Source: Vulcanimicrobiota bacterium
Lineage (GTDB): Bacteria > Vulcanimicrobiota > Vulcanimicrobiia > Vulcanimicrobiales > Vulcanimicrobiaceae
Assembly (NCBI GenBank): GCA_003140215.1
Contig: PLJL01000001.1
Span: forward strand, 626,535-690,534
Reading direction: 5' to 3'
Length of the DNA stretch: 64,000 bases
The notes under the pieces were generated by a model. That model searched no databases. It saw only the letters and a program-made list of their open reading frames with translations, and was not told the origin of the DNA. The first letter of the stretch is position 1, and every line of letters begins with the position of its first letter. Of the stretch, positions 33,590 to 42,192 are shown in pieces. The position numbers and the translations under genes are program-made.

Positions 33590-35025
33590 CGGCTGGGCGT
33601 CTCGAAGCGGATGACGCCGCGGGGGTAGTCGACGACGAGGGTGTAGCGGCGCAGCACGCGTACGCCGATGTTCGCGGCGATGGTCGGGTTCGCTTCGGCG
33701 CCGGCGAGCGCGTCGGTGAGCAGCAAGGGGACGTCCGCGATGCGGAGCGCCCCCAGCCGCAGCTCCTCACCGCGCGCGAAGTAGGCGCGGACCGGGCCGC
33801 CGACACCGGCGATGGGAAAGTCGGACGTGACGGCGTGGTAGTGCGTGCGCAGGTCGTGCGCCAGCACGAACGGTGCGTTCACGTCGACCCCGCTCTCGCT
33901 TCCGGTGTCGATCGTCATGACGCCCGGTACGCCGTCGAGGGCACCGTCGATCTGCGGCTGTCGATCGTCGAAGACGAACGGCACCTCGACGCCGGCCCCG
34001 GCGAACGCGCGACCGTCCGTAGCCAGCTCGTACCGTTCGTGCTCGAAGTCCAAGTTCAGCGCGAAGCGTGCGAGCAGCTCGTAGCCGACGATGCCGTCGA
34101 ACGGTGCGGCCTTGCCGAGGTCGAGCACGACGAACGGTTGGTCGCGCATGATCGCGGGCCCGACGGCGACACTGCGCGCCGTCGCATACCGAACGCCGGC
34201 CAAGCCCGCTCCGGCGCCGCCGACGGCACCGTTGCCGACGACCTGCAAGCCGGCGCGGCGCGCCGCGTCGGGCGTGATCACGTTTTGGCCGCCGGTATCG
34301 AGCAGAAACCGCATCGGCTCGCCGCCGTTGACCGATACGGCGACCACCGGGACCGCAAACGGCGACATCAGGCGACCGCCGAGCGTGCCCGTCAGCGCGA
34401 AGTCGTGCGGCGGTGCGGGCGGCGCAAAGGTGCTCGCTGCGACCGCGGCCGGCGTCTCGACGCTGCGCACGCGCGCTTCCCACGTACCGCTGTCCGACGT
34501 ATCCGCGATCGTCGAGGGGACGACGAACTCGCGCACCGCACGATAGCCGGCAAATGTCGTGCGCTCGGTCGTCTGGCCGACGTGCTGCACGACCGCGGTC
34601 ACGTTTGCGGTGGCCGAGTCGACCGCGATCTCCGGCGTTCGCGAGCCGCAGCCGCAGGGCTGTGCGCGCGGCGCGAGCAGGTGCGACCAGACCAGGATGG
34701 TGCCGCGTTCGTCGACATTGCCTTGGAGGCGCGGCATCCCGGTGGCGTCGGCGCGCCACGCGTGCGTGCCGTCCCAGCCCTCGCGCTCCGAGACCGGGCC
34801 GGCGTCGAAGCGCCGCACGAACGATCCGCTCGCGCGGTCGACAACGATCTCCCCGCGCCCGGGGATGCCGTACGCCGTGACGTCGAGCCGCAAACGCACG
34901 TAGCGCGCAGCGTTGGGGCCACGCGCCCGAATGACGGATGCGCGGGATAGTTCAGGAACCGCGCTCGCGTGTGAGGGAGGGGCGTGGAGTACGAGCGCGG
35001 CCGTGACGGCCATCAGGAGCGTCAC
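33586..35025 (-). CDS. Exported retropepsin-like aspartyl protease
   Basis: A 479-aa exported protein (signal MTLLMAVTAALVLHAPPSHA). After a beta-rich N-terminal domain of about 200 residues (LDVTAYGIPGRGEIVVDR, GWDGTHAWRAD), two pepsin-like halves follow. One has the active Asp in EPMRFLLDTGGQNVITPDAA and the other VPGVMTIDTGSESGVDVNAP. This duplicated DTG pattern marks the aspartyl-protease family (PF13650/PF13975), common in secreted bacterial proteins. Substrate unknown. The GTG start at 35025 could be replaced by an ATG four codons in. Transcribed after the DEAD-box gene on the same strand (25 nt gap). Confidence 0.83.
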   Translation of the reverse strand: MTLLMAVTAALVLHAPPSHASAVPELSRASVIRARGPNAARYVRLRLDVTAYGIPGRGEIVVDRASGSFVRRFDAGPVSEREGWDGTHAWRADATGMPRLQGNVDERGTILVWSHLLAPRAQPCGCGSRTPEIAVDSATANVTAVVQHVGQTTERTTFAGYRAVREFVVPSTIADTSDSGTWEARVRSVETPAAVAASTFAPPAPPHDFALTGTLGGRLMSPFAVPVVAVSVNGGEPMRFLLDTGGQNVITPDAARRAGLQVVGNGAVGGAGAGLAGVRYATARSVAVGPAIMRDQPFVVLDLGKAAPFDGIVGYELLARFALNLDFEHERYELATDGRAFAGAGVEVPFVFDDRQPQIDGALDGVPGVMTIDTGSESGVDVNAPFVLAHDLRTHYHAVTSDFPIAGVGGPVRAYFARGEELRLGALRIADVPLLLTDALAGAEANPTIAANIGVRVLRRYTLVVDYPRGVIRFETPSR

Positions 35026-35049
35026 GGCTGCGCGCTTAGGCGAACCGGC

Positions 35050-36291
35050 TCAGCGTCCCCGCCGTCTTTTGTCGGAGCGAGCGCCGCCGTTGAAACTGGG
35101 CGCGTTGCGCGCCGGTGTGAAGCGCGGCCGATCCGCGGGGAGGGCACGCGCCACCGCGGGCTCGGGCAGCGTGGGGACTTGCGTGCGGTCGATCCGGCGG
35201 CCGACGGCCTTCTCGATGTCGCGGAACAGACGCTCTTCTTCGTGCGAGACGAAGGTGATCGCGTCGCCGGTCTGCTCGGCCCGCGCCGTGCGGCCGACGC
35301 GGTGGACGTAGTCCTCGGGGACCATCGGGACGTCGTAGTTGACGACGTGGCCGAGGTCGACGATGTCGATCCCACGCGCCGCAACGTCGGTCGCGACCAG
35401 CACGCGGACCTTGCCGCGCTTGAAGTCGGCCAGCGCGCGGGTGCGCTGGGCTTGCGAGCGGTCGCCGTGGATGCGCTCCGCCGGGACGTTGTGCTTCTCG
35501 AGCGCGAGCGCGAGCCGGTTGGCGCGCGCCTTGGTCCGGGTGAAGGCAAGTGCGCTGTAGATGTTGTTGTCCTTGAGCAGCTCGACGAGCAGATCGGTCT
35601 TGCTCTGCTGCGGCACGGTGTACGCGGTATGCGTGATCCCGGCCGCGGTCGTCGAATTGCTGTGCGGGACGATCTCGATCCGCACGGGGTCGCGCAGCAG
35701 ATCGCGGGTCAGCTTGAGCACTTCGGGGGCGATCGTCGCCGAGAAAAACAGGGTTTGGCGCCGCGCCGGGATCTTCGCTACGATGCGTTTGACCGCGGGC
35801 AAGAAGCCCATGTCGAGCATACGATCGGCCTCGTCGAGGACCAACAGCGAGACATCGTCGAGGCGTGCCGCGCCCTGGCCCATGAGGTCCATGAGCCGGC
35901 CCGGCGTCGCAACGATGATCTCGGTACCGCGCGCGAACGCGGCGATCTGTCCACCGAAGCCGACCCCGCCGTAGATCGCGGCGACGCGCAGGTTGGTGCC
36001 CCGCCCCAGCGCCGCGAAGTGCGCGGCGATCTGCGCTGCCAGCTCGCGCGTGGGCGCGAGGATCAGCGCGTGGGTCTTCTTGCGAGGGAGCGCGGCGAGC
36101 TTCTCGAGGATGGGAAGCGCGAACGCCGCGGTCTTGCCGGTGCCCGTCTGGGCGCTGGCGAGGACGTCCTTGCCCTGCAGCGCCGGCGGAATCGCGGCGG
36201 CTTGAACGGGGGTCGGGACGCTGAAGCCGAGCTCGCGCACGGCTCGAAGGGACGCCGGGCTGAGGCCCAGCGCATCAAAATTCGGTTGCAT
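35050..36291 (-). CDS. DEAD-box ATP-dependent RNA helicase
   Basis: A 413-aa RNA helicase with all motifs: Q motif FDALGLSPASLRAVRELGFS, ASAQTGTGKTAAF (I), LAPTRELAAQI (Ia), VATPGRLMDLM (Ib), LLVLDEADRMLDMGF (II, DEAD), FFSATIAPEV (III), RIHGDRSQAQRTRALADF (IV/V), VLVATDVAARGIDIVDLGHV and DYVHRVGRTARAEQ (VI). The C-terminal tail is short and basic (GARSDKRRRGR), as in RhlE-type helicases involved in ribosome assembly and RNA decay. An upstream extension of 39 codons is open, but the ATG at 36291 is the homologous start. The 170 nt leader to 36462 shows no other gene. Confidence 0.93.
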   Translation of the reverse strand: MQPNFDALGLSPASLRAVRELGFSVPTPVQAAAIPPALQGKDVLASAQTGTGKTAAFALPILEKLAALPRKKTHALILAPTRELAAQIAAHFAALGRGTNLRVAAIYGGVGFGGQIAAFARGTEIIVATPGRLMDLMGQGAARLDDVSLLVLDEADRMLDMGFLPAVKRIVAKIPARRQTLFFSATIAPEVLKLTRDLLRDPVRIEIVPHSNSTTAAGITHTAYTVPQQSKTDLLVELLKDNNIYSALAFTRTKARANRLALALEKHNVPAERIHGDRSQAQRTRALADFKRGKVRVLVATDVAARGIDIVDLGHVVNYDVPMVPEDYVHRVGRTARAEQTGDAITFVSHEEERLFRDIEKAVGRRIDRTQVPTLPEPAVARALPADRPRFTPARNAPSFNGGARSDKRRRGR

Positions 36292-36462
36292 CGATTCTTT
36301 CGAAAGCGAGGCGCGAGGTCGATCGTCGTTTCGAAAGATCGCGCAAGGTGGTGGCCACCCGAAGGTGACTTTGTCAGCAAGCGGACGCGGTGCGCCCACG
36401 GGTGACACGTCACTATATCACATTCGGGCCCCGCATCGAACGGACGTTTGTCGCCCGGGCGA

Positions 36463-38577
36463 TCAGACCGCGGTGAGCTGAACCGCGCAGGACGACTCGC
36501 ACGGGCTCCCGCGGGCCCGTTCCAGCTGGCTCAGCAGGGCCTCGAGCACCATGGGCCGGCCGATGACGAAACCCTGAACCTCGTCGCAGCCCATCGCCGA
36601 AATCCGGTCGAATTGGGCGTCGGTTTCGACGCCCTCGGCGACCACCACCAGACCGAGCGCCTTCCCGACGGCGAGGATCGAGCCGACGATCGCTTGATCG
36701 TACCTGTCCTCGATGACGCCTCGCACGAAGGTCCGGTCGATCTTGAGCGCGGTGATCGGCAGCCGCTTCAAGTAGGACAGCGAGCTGTAGCCGATACCGA
36801 AGTCGTCGAGCGCGACCTCGACGCCCAGCGCGAAGAGCCGCCGCAACACGGGCAGCACGCTGTCGTCGAGCGAGACGGTTTCGGTGATCTCGATCCTCAA
36901 CGCGCCCGGCGGGATGCCGTGGCGGTCCAACGCTTCGGCGACCGCGTCGGGGAGGTCCGACTCGCACAGATCCCGCGTCGAGAGGTTGATCGCGATGCGA
37001 AACTCGGGGAGGATCTCGCGCATCCGCGCCGCCGCCGCGCAGGCCTCGCCGAGCACCCAGCGGTCGATGCCGATGATCGCCCCGGTCTGTTCGGCGAGGG
37101 GAATGAAGGCATCGGGTGCGATGATACCCTGCGTCGGATGCCGCCAGCGCACCAGCGCCTCGCACCCGACGAGTTCCTTCGTTGCCGCCTTGACGATGGG
37201 CTGGAATCGCAGTAGGAGCTCGCCGCGCTCGGCCGCATGGCGAAGATGGCTCTCCAGCGACAGACGGTCGATGTCGCTACGTTCCATCGAAGCGTCGAAC
37301 AGCGCCAAGCGGTTGCCGCCCATGTGCTTGGCGCGGTACATCGCGACATCGGCGCGCGACACGACGTCGTCGCCGTTGCGGCCGTCGTCGGGGAACATCG
37401 CGACGCCGATGCTGGCCGTGACCCCGATCTCGCGTCCGCGGACGAGCATCGGCTCGTCGAGGACGCGCAGCAATCGCTGCGCGACGGCTCGCACCTCGTC
37501 CGCGTCGCGGACACCGGGAAGCAGGACGATGAACTCATCGCCGCCCGGACGCGCAACCGTGTCGATGCCCCGAACCGTGTTACCCAGCCGCGTTGCGACC
37601 TCGCGCAGGACCTCGTCTCCAACAGTGTGGCCCAGCGTGTCGTTCACGTTCTTGAAGCGATCGAGATCGACGAAGAGCACCGCGAAGCGGCGCCCACCCA
37701 GCTCGGCCGCGGCGACCGTCTCGCTCAGGCGCTGCTCGAGCGCGAGTCGATTCGGCAGGCCGGTCAACCGGTCGCGGTGCGCAGCCTCGAAGAGCAACTG
37801 CTGCGCGCGCTTGAGCTCGGAGATGTCGATCGAGATGCCGACCGTCCCGACCACGTTGCGATCGACGTCGGCGACCGGTTCGATGTGGTGGCGCAGCCAG
37901 CGCTCAGACCGCGAACTCTCCACCCGTGCCGCGGTGCCGGCGAAGACACCGTCGAGCACGTCGGGATCGACGAAGACCTCCGACGACCTGGCGATCATGG
38001 CATCCGCCGAGAGCCCGAGCTCGTCGAGCGCACCGCCCGAAACCGTCGTGAAGCGGCCCTCCCGATCGGTCGTCCACAGCACCGCGTCGACGTGTTGCGT
38101 CACCAGTCGCAAGCGCTTCTCGCTCTCCTGTAACCGCAACTCCGCGCGCGTGCGTTCGCTGACGTCGCGCAGCGAGATCAAACTTTCCGCCGCCGCCGCA
38201 TGGATGCGGATCTCGACCCAGGTTCGCGTCGCCGGGAAGGCTTGGGTTCGCGGCACCGCCGCGCCGGCTTGCCGGGCCACCCGGATCTCGGGGACGAGTT
38301 CCGAGGCGAGGGGATCGACGATCGCCTCGAGTCGTTGGCCCACCAGCGTGTCGGCGGTCCGCCGCAGCAGCCGCTCCGCCTCCCCGTTGACGTGCGTGAT
38401 GCGCAGGTCGTGGTCGACGAAGTAGATCCCGTCGCCGACTGCCTCGAGGATATTGAACTTCTTCTCGTTCGCCTCCGCCGCTTGCCGCCGGAAGCGCAAG
38501 GCGGCTCCGGCAAGCACCGTCGCTACGATGCTTGCCAAAACCGCGACCACCAAGCCGGCGGCGAGCATGGCTGTCAT
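36463..38577 (-). CDS. Membrane PAS-PAS-GGDEF-EAL cyclic-di-GMP enzyme
   Basis: A 704-aa signalling protein. One N-terminal TM helix (LVVAVLASIVATVLAGAALR) is followed by two PAS domains (about 45-150 and 155-275). The GGDEF domain has TVARPGGDEFIVLLPG with an intact active site and the allosteric inhibition RxxD (RGID) five residues before it. The EAL domain is also complete: GCEALVRWRHP, INLSTRDL, IEITETVSL, DDFGIGYSSL, KIDRTFV and VVAEGVETDAQF. Both diguanylate cyclase and phosphodiesterase activity are thus possible, switched by PAS ligands. Its ATG overlaps the TGA of the LuxR-like gene upstream, giving a coupled two-gene signalling unit. Confidence 0.93.
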   Translation of the reverse strand: MTAMLAAGLVVAVLASIVATVLAGAALRFRRQAAEANEKKFNILEAVGDGIYFVDHDLRITHVNGEAERLLRRTADTLVGQRLEAIVDPLASELVPEIRVARQAGAAVPRTQAFPATRTWVEIRIHAAAAESLISLRDVSERTRAELRLQESEKRLRLVTQHVDAVLWTTDREGRFTTVSGGALDELGLSADAMIARSSEVFVDPDVLDGVFAGTAARVESSRSERWLRHHIEPVADVDRNVVGTVGISIDISELKRAQQLLFEAAHRDRLTGLPNRLALEQRLSETVAAAELGGRRFAVLFVDLDRFKNVNDTLGHTVGDEVLREVATRLGNTVRGIDTVARPGGDEFIVLLPGVRDADEVRAVAQRLLRVLDEPMLVRGREIGVTASIGVAMFPDDGRNGDDVVSRADVAMYRAKHMGGNRLALFDASMERSDIDRLSLESHLRHAAERGELLLRFQPIVKAATKELVGCEALVRWRHPTQGIIAPDAFIPLAEQTGAIIGIDRWVLGEACAAAARMREILPEFRIAINLSTRDLCESDLPDAVAEALDRHGIPPGALRIEITETVSLDDSVLPVLRRLFALGVEVALDDFGIGYSSLSYLKRLPITALKIDRTFVRGVIEDRYDQAIVGSILAVGKALGLVVVAEGVETDAQFDRISAMGCDEVQGFVIGRPMVLEALLSQLERARGSPCESSCAVQLTAV

Positions 38578-40121
38578 GCCAGGCTCCGCCGCCGCGCTTC
38601 CTGGAGCAACGCCGCCCGCGAGGCGACGCCGAACGCGGTGCAGATCAGTTCGATCTGACGCTCCACCGTGTACACGCTGCGACTGAACCTCCGTGACAGT
38701 TCAGGCGCATCGGCCCCCGCCCATACCGCACGCGCAAGCTGCCGCTGAAGCGGCGAGAGTTGCGCCGGCATGGCGTCCTCCCGCGCGACGGCGTCCTGTG
38801 CCATCGTCGCGAGCGGACAGTCCGGATACGAATTGGCATGGCGCGCACCCACGTCACGCCACCGGCTCTCGCCGGTGAGCTCTGCCAAGGCCGCCGCGGT
38901 CAGCGTCGCCCGAAAGTGGAACGACGACACCGCGAAGATCTCATACGCCTCTTGCAGCGCGGCTATTGCCGCGTCACGTCGCCCGAGCGTCTGATCGATG
39001 CGGCCTTCCGCATAACGAGCATGCGCTATGGCGCGGCGGTCGGAGTGCAGCGCCAGCGCGGGATCGACGTTTTCGGTCCCGACCTGTGAATACATCGCTG
39101 CATACCGTTGGGCCCGCGGCGCATCCGTGGCCGCGTGCAGGACTGCGAGCATCACGAGCAGCTGACGTTCCTCACCGAACGTCGACTCCCAGCGAATCTC
39201 GTAGGCTAGAGCATCCGCCTGCGCCAGTTCCTCGGCCGCCCAGAACTCGTTTCCGGACATCCGAGCGACGTACGCCCGATCGGCGTGCGTCATGACGCGG
39301 GACGTGGCGTTCCGAGCGAGCGCGCGCGCATCCTTGAACGTCCACTGCGCCTCGGCGGCCCGTCCTCGCATGAAGGCGTCCCACCCGAAGGCGCGGACCG
39401 TCATGAAGTGCGAGACGTGGAGGTCGGGAGTCCAAGCGATCGCCTCGGACGCGCGGCGTGCCGCGGCCATCGCTTCGCCGTCGGCGGTCTCGAACGCAAC
39501 TTGTGTCAACGCATGCGTTGACGCGGCTAGCGTGGCGACATCGACCGGTTCGGCTGTCGGCATCGTCGCGTATTCGACCGCCCGTCGAAGGTCCGCGATG
39601 TGCGCGCGATAGTCTTCCTTGCCCGCGTGCAGCCAAGCCCGATAGGCGTAGGCGGCAGACGCGATGCTTGGATCGGGATGAGCGATGGCAAGCGCGACTT
39701 CGGGCGCGGTGGGGTCGCACTCGCGACGGAACCAACGCATCCGGAGGTCGTGATAGGCCATCGTGTGCACGCCGTCGGGCACCGCCCCCATGAGGGCGCG
39801 TGCTTCGGCGTAGCGGGTTTCGGCCCGGGTGAAGTTGCGCACTGCGGCGTGCGCCTTGCCGAGTTGGATCGCGAAGTTGAACCGGCCGGCCGGCGACGAG
39901 GGGACGTCGTTGACCGACGCTAGGTAGCTGAGCGCGGCGACGGCATCACGCCGGCCGATCGCCTCAGCCTTGAGGACGACCGCGTCTTCGACGACGTCAC
40001 TCGGCCAGTCCTCACAGTGATCTAGCAATTCTAGGGCTGCGTCGTACAGTGCTGATCGCAGTGCAACGCGAGCGTTGCGAAGTGAATCAGCGACGGACAC
40101 ACAGCCCGTCGTGTTCGACAT
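38574..40121 (-). CDS. TPR-like regulator with C-terminal LuxR-type HTH
   Basis: A 515-aa protein. Residues 1-440 are all-helical with repeating Ala-rich pairs (GRFNFAIQLGKAHAAVRNF, RALMGAVPDG, AEARALARNATSRVM) consistent with TPR-type solenoid. The last 60 residues, LSPLQRQLARAVWAGADAPE then LSRRFSRSVYTVERQIELIC, match a GerE/LuxR helix-turn-helix in which the recognition helix is preceded by SRSVYTVERQI. No receiver or ATPase domain is seen, so it is an atypical regulator. Starts at ATG 40121 with AGG upstream; the frame is open further but lacks similarity. It is sandwiched between a lipoprotein gene (14 nt upstream) and the GGDEF-EAL gene. Confidence 0.75.
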   Translation of the reverse strand: MSNTTGCVSVADSLRNARVALRSALYDAALELLDHCEDWPSDVVEDAVVLKAEAIGRRDAVAALSYLASVNDVPSSPAGRFNFAIQLGKAHAAVRNFTRAETRYAEARALMGAVPDGVHTMAYHDLRMRWFRRECDPTAPEVALAIAHPDPSIASAAYAYRAWLHAGKEDYRAHIADLRRAVEYATMPTAEPVDVATLAASTHALTQVAFETADGEAMAAARRASEAIAWTPDLHVSHFMTVRAFGWDAFMRGRAAEAQWTFKDARALARNATSRVMTHADRAYVARMSGNEFWAAEELAQADALAYEIRWESTFGEERQLLVMLAVLHAATDAPRAQRYAAMYSQVGTENVDPALALHSDRRAIAHARYAEGRIDQTLGRRDAAIAALQEAYEIFAVSSFHFRATLTAAALAELTGESRWRDVGARHANSYPDCPLATMAQDAVAREDAMPAQLSPLQRQLARAVWAGADAPELSRRFSRSVYTVERQIELICTAFGVASRAALLQEARRRSLA

Positions 40122-40135
40122 CTTCGTAACCTGCT

Positions 40136-41095
40136 TCAGTCGCTCAGCGATCCGAGATTGATCTGACTGTTCGGCCCGACGACGACGTAACGCGACGCAG
40201 CGGCACCGGCATCCGCTCCGGATGCAGTGACCGTCACGCCGGCGGCAGTCGTGTACGAGTTGGCGATGCTCACGGTATAGCCGCCTGGATTGATCCCGCG
40301 GATGTGGAACGATCCGTCGGCTGCGGTGAGCGCGGTGTTGGCAACGTTGCCGTTGGCATCGGTAGCGATGACGGTCGCGTTGGCGACCGCGGCACCGCTG
40401 CTGTTGGCGACGGTCCCGCCGATCGTGGGTTGGCCGAGGCCGCCCGCGACGGTCGGCGTCAGGTAGACGACACCGTTGCTGAGGTTGGCCGATTGGAAGA
40501 CGTTGAAGTCCAGCGTCGCCGTGATCGAGTCGCCGGCATTGCCGGTCACGCTGAGCGGAATCGAGACGGCTTCGATCGTCTGCGTCGGATCCCACCAGGG
40601 ATGGTTCGGGTCGACGATCTGCACCGGGTACGACTGACCGTTGTAGGTCACGCTGGTCGTGCCCGGGTCGAGCAGCAACTGCATCGACGGGTAGGTACCC
40701 GCCGGCAGATCGCCCGAGCCGAGGTTGAGGGACGTCTCCTGAAGCGCGAGCAGGTTCACGACCTGCGCCTTGTCGCTGCCGACGAGCTGCCAGGAGTCGC
40801 CGTTCCCGTCGATCACATCGACGCCCAGGATACCGGCGTTGAACTGCGAGTTCGCGGCGGTGGCCCCGATGAGCGGCGCGTCGAAGAGGTTGAGCGCGAA
40901 CTGGAACGACGGGGCGCCCCCGAGCACGTCCAAGGGCCGGCGGCCTTTCTGGGCCGTCGCCTTCTGGAGATGGCGGACGTGCTTTTGGACGCTCTGCGTC
41001 GAGGTGGCAGGAAGCGCATGCGATCCGCTATTCGGAGCGCTGCATGCGGGGAGCGCGACCGTCATAAGGATCGCGAGAGAGAGAAAACGTTTCAT
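40136..41095 (-). CDS. Exported lipoprotein with DUF4382-like and carboxypeptidase-regulatory-like domains
   Basis: A 319-aa lipoprotein: MKRFLSLAILMTVALPACSA carries the lipobox LPAC. Residues about 60-210 resemble DUF4382 (FQFALNLFDAPLIGATAANS, YPSMQLLLDPGTTSVTYNGQ). After PTVAGGLGQPTIGGTVAN a single CarboxypepD_reg-like/FN3-type beta sandwich closes the protein (GAAVANATVIATDANGNVAN, SFHIRGINPGGYTVSIANSY). It is a surface carbohydrate- or matrix-binding candidate. RBS AAGGGAG lies 11 nt before the ATG. First gene of a minus-strand unit followed by the LuxR-like and GGDEF-EAL genes. Confidence 0.75.
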   Translation of the reverse strand: MKRFLSLAILMTVALPACSAPNSGSHALPATSTQSVQKHVRHLQKATAQKGRRPLDVLGGAPSFQFALNLFDAPLIGATAANSQFNAGILGVDVIDGNGDSWQLVGSDKAQVVNLLALQETSLNLGSGDLPAGTYPSMQLLLDPGTTSVTYNGQSYPVQIVDPNHPWWDPTQTIEAVSIPLSVTGNAGDSITATLDFNVFQSANLSNGVVYLTPTVAGGLGQPTIGGTVANSSGAAVANATVIATDANGNVANTALTAADGSFHIRGINPGGYTVSIANSYTTAAGVTVTASGADAGAAASRYVVVGPNSQINLGSLSD

Positions 41096-41237
41096 CCGTG
41101 AAAGACTCCCTTAAACGGCGACAACGTACGACGTTGCCGAGAGCTCGCCCAGCGAGCTCGCCGTGCGATCCAGCGGATCGAACGGACGTACCGGGGCGCG
41201 CCCTCACCCGGTCAGCTCCATACGGCGGACGCAAGCC

Positions 41238-41249
41238 GTGTGATCACAC
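41238..41249. promoter_or_regulatory. 12-bp perfect palindrome upstream of the lipoprotein operon
   Basis: GTGTGATCACAC at about 145 nt upstream of the lipoprotein start. TTGACA follows about 15 nt further upstream on the minus strand, but no good -10 is visible. It resembles a CRP/FNR- or GntR-type operator; the role is inference. Confidence 0.4.
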
Positions 41250-41321
41250 TAACAGTCTTGTCAAATTGTTGACCGTTCATTCCGGTAAAGGTTGTCACCG
41301 CCCACGAGCGTCCATGCAGAC

Positions 41322-41363
41322 GTCGACGCGCGTTGACGCGTCGACGCGGGCGGCGTCAACGCT
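41322..41363. repeat. Nested inverted repeats downstream of the SDR gene
   Basis: CGTCGACGCG-N6-CGCGTCGACG (41322-41347) and, overlapping it, GCGTTGACGC (41331-41340) with GCGTCAACGC (41354-41363). The two possible stems are mutually exclusive. The remainder of the 41096-41439 intergenic stretch shows no gene. Confidence 0.6.
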
Positions 41364-41439
41364 CGGGCAGCGGCGGCGGCGGGGCGCGTAGCGCGCCGAT
41401 CCCGCAAACCAGCGCCCGCACCAGCTCCACAACCGCGAG

Positions 41440-42192
41440 CTACCGCCCGCCCGACACGTCGAGGATCGCGCCGGTGACGTACGATGACGCCGGCGAGAGC
41501 AGCCACAGCACGGCGGCGGCGACTTCATCCACGGTGCCGGCGCGCTTCATCGGCACCATCGGCGCGACCCGTTCGAGGCGGTCGGGTTGGCCGCCGCGCG
41601 CGTGGATCTCCGTATCGATGAGCCCGGGCGCGACGGCGTTGACGCGCACACCCTCGCCCGCGACCTCCTTGGCAAGGCCGCGGGTCAGCGTGTCGACCGC
41701 GGCCTTCGAGGCGGCGTAATGCACGTACTCGCCCGGCGAGCCCAGGCCGGCGGCGCGCGACGAGACGACCACGATCGAGCCGCCGCTCGCGCCGTGCGCC
41801 GACGACATGCGCCGCACGCCCTCGCGCGCGCACAGAAACGCCCCCACCACGTTCACGGCCAGCACGCGCTCGAGCGTCTCGGCCTCAAGCTCGTCGACGC
41901 GACCGAAGCGCCCGGTGATCCCGGCGTTGATCACCAGGCCGTCGAGCCGCCCGAAGGCCTCATCGAACGCCGTGAACGCGGTCAGGACGTCCCGCTCGCG
42001 CGCGACGTCGGCGCGCACCACGAGCGCGCGCCGTCCGGCGGCGCGCACCTCGCCGGCGACCGCTTCGCACGCGTCGCCGTCGGTCGCGTACGTCAGCGCG
42101 ACGTCGTAGCCCGCCGCGCCGGCGGCGCGCGCGACCGCCGCGCCGATCCCGCGGCTGGCGCCGGTCACCAGGACGGCGGGGGCCGGCGTCAT
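41440..42192 (-). CDS. Short-chain dehydrogenase/reductase (FabG-like)
   Basis: A 250-aa classical SDR. The cofactor motif is VLVTGASRGIGAAVARAAGA; VINAGITG (NAG) and IVVVSSRAAGLGSPGEYVHY then AASKAAV (catalytic Ser, Tyr-x3-Lys) follow; the end ASSYVTGAILDVSGGR is typical of FabG-like proteins. Likely NADP(H)-dependent because of the Thr/Asp after the second strand, but that is uncertain. ATG overlaps the stop of the glycosyltransferase (ATGA), so they are translated together. The substrate is unknown; FabG-like sequences range from fatty acid to polyol metabolism. Confidence 0.9.
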   Translation of the reverse strand: MTPAPAVLVTGASRGIGAAVARAAGAAGYDVALTYATDGDACEAVAGEVRAAGRRALVVRADVARERDVLTAFTAFDEAFGRLDGLVINAGITGRFGRVDELEAETLERVLAVNVVGAFLCAREGVRRMSSAHGASGGSIVVVSSRAAGLGSPGEYVHYAASKAAVDTLTRGLAKEVAGEGVRVNAVAPGLIDTEIHARGGQPDRLERVAPMVPMKRAGTVDEVAAAVLWLLSPASSYVTGAILDVSGGR

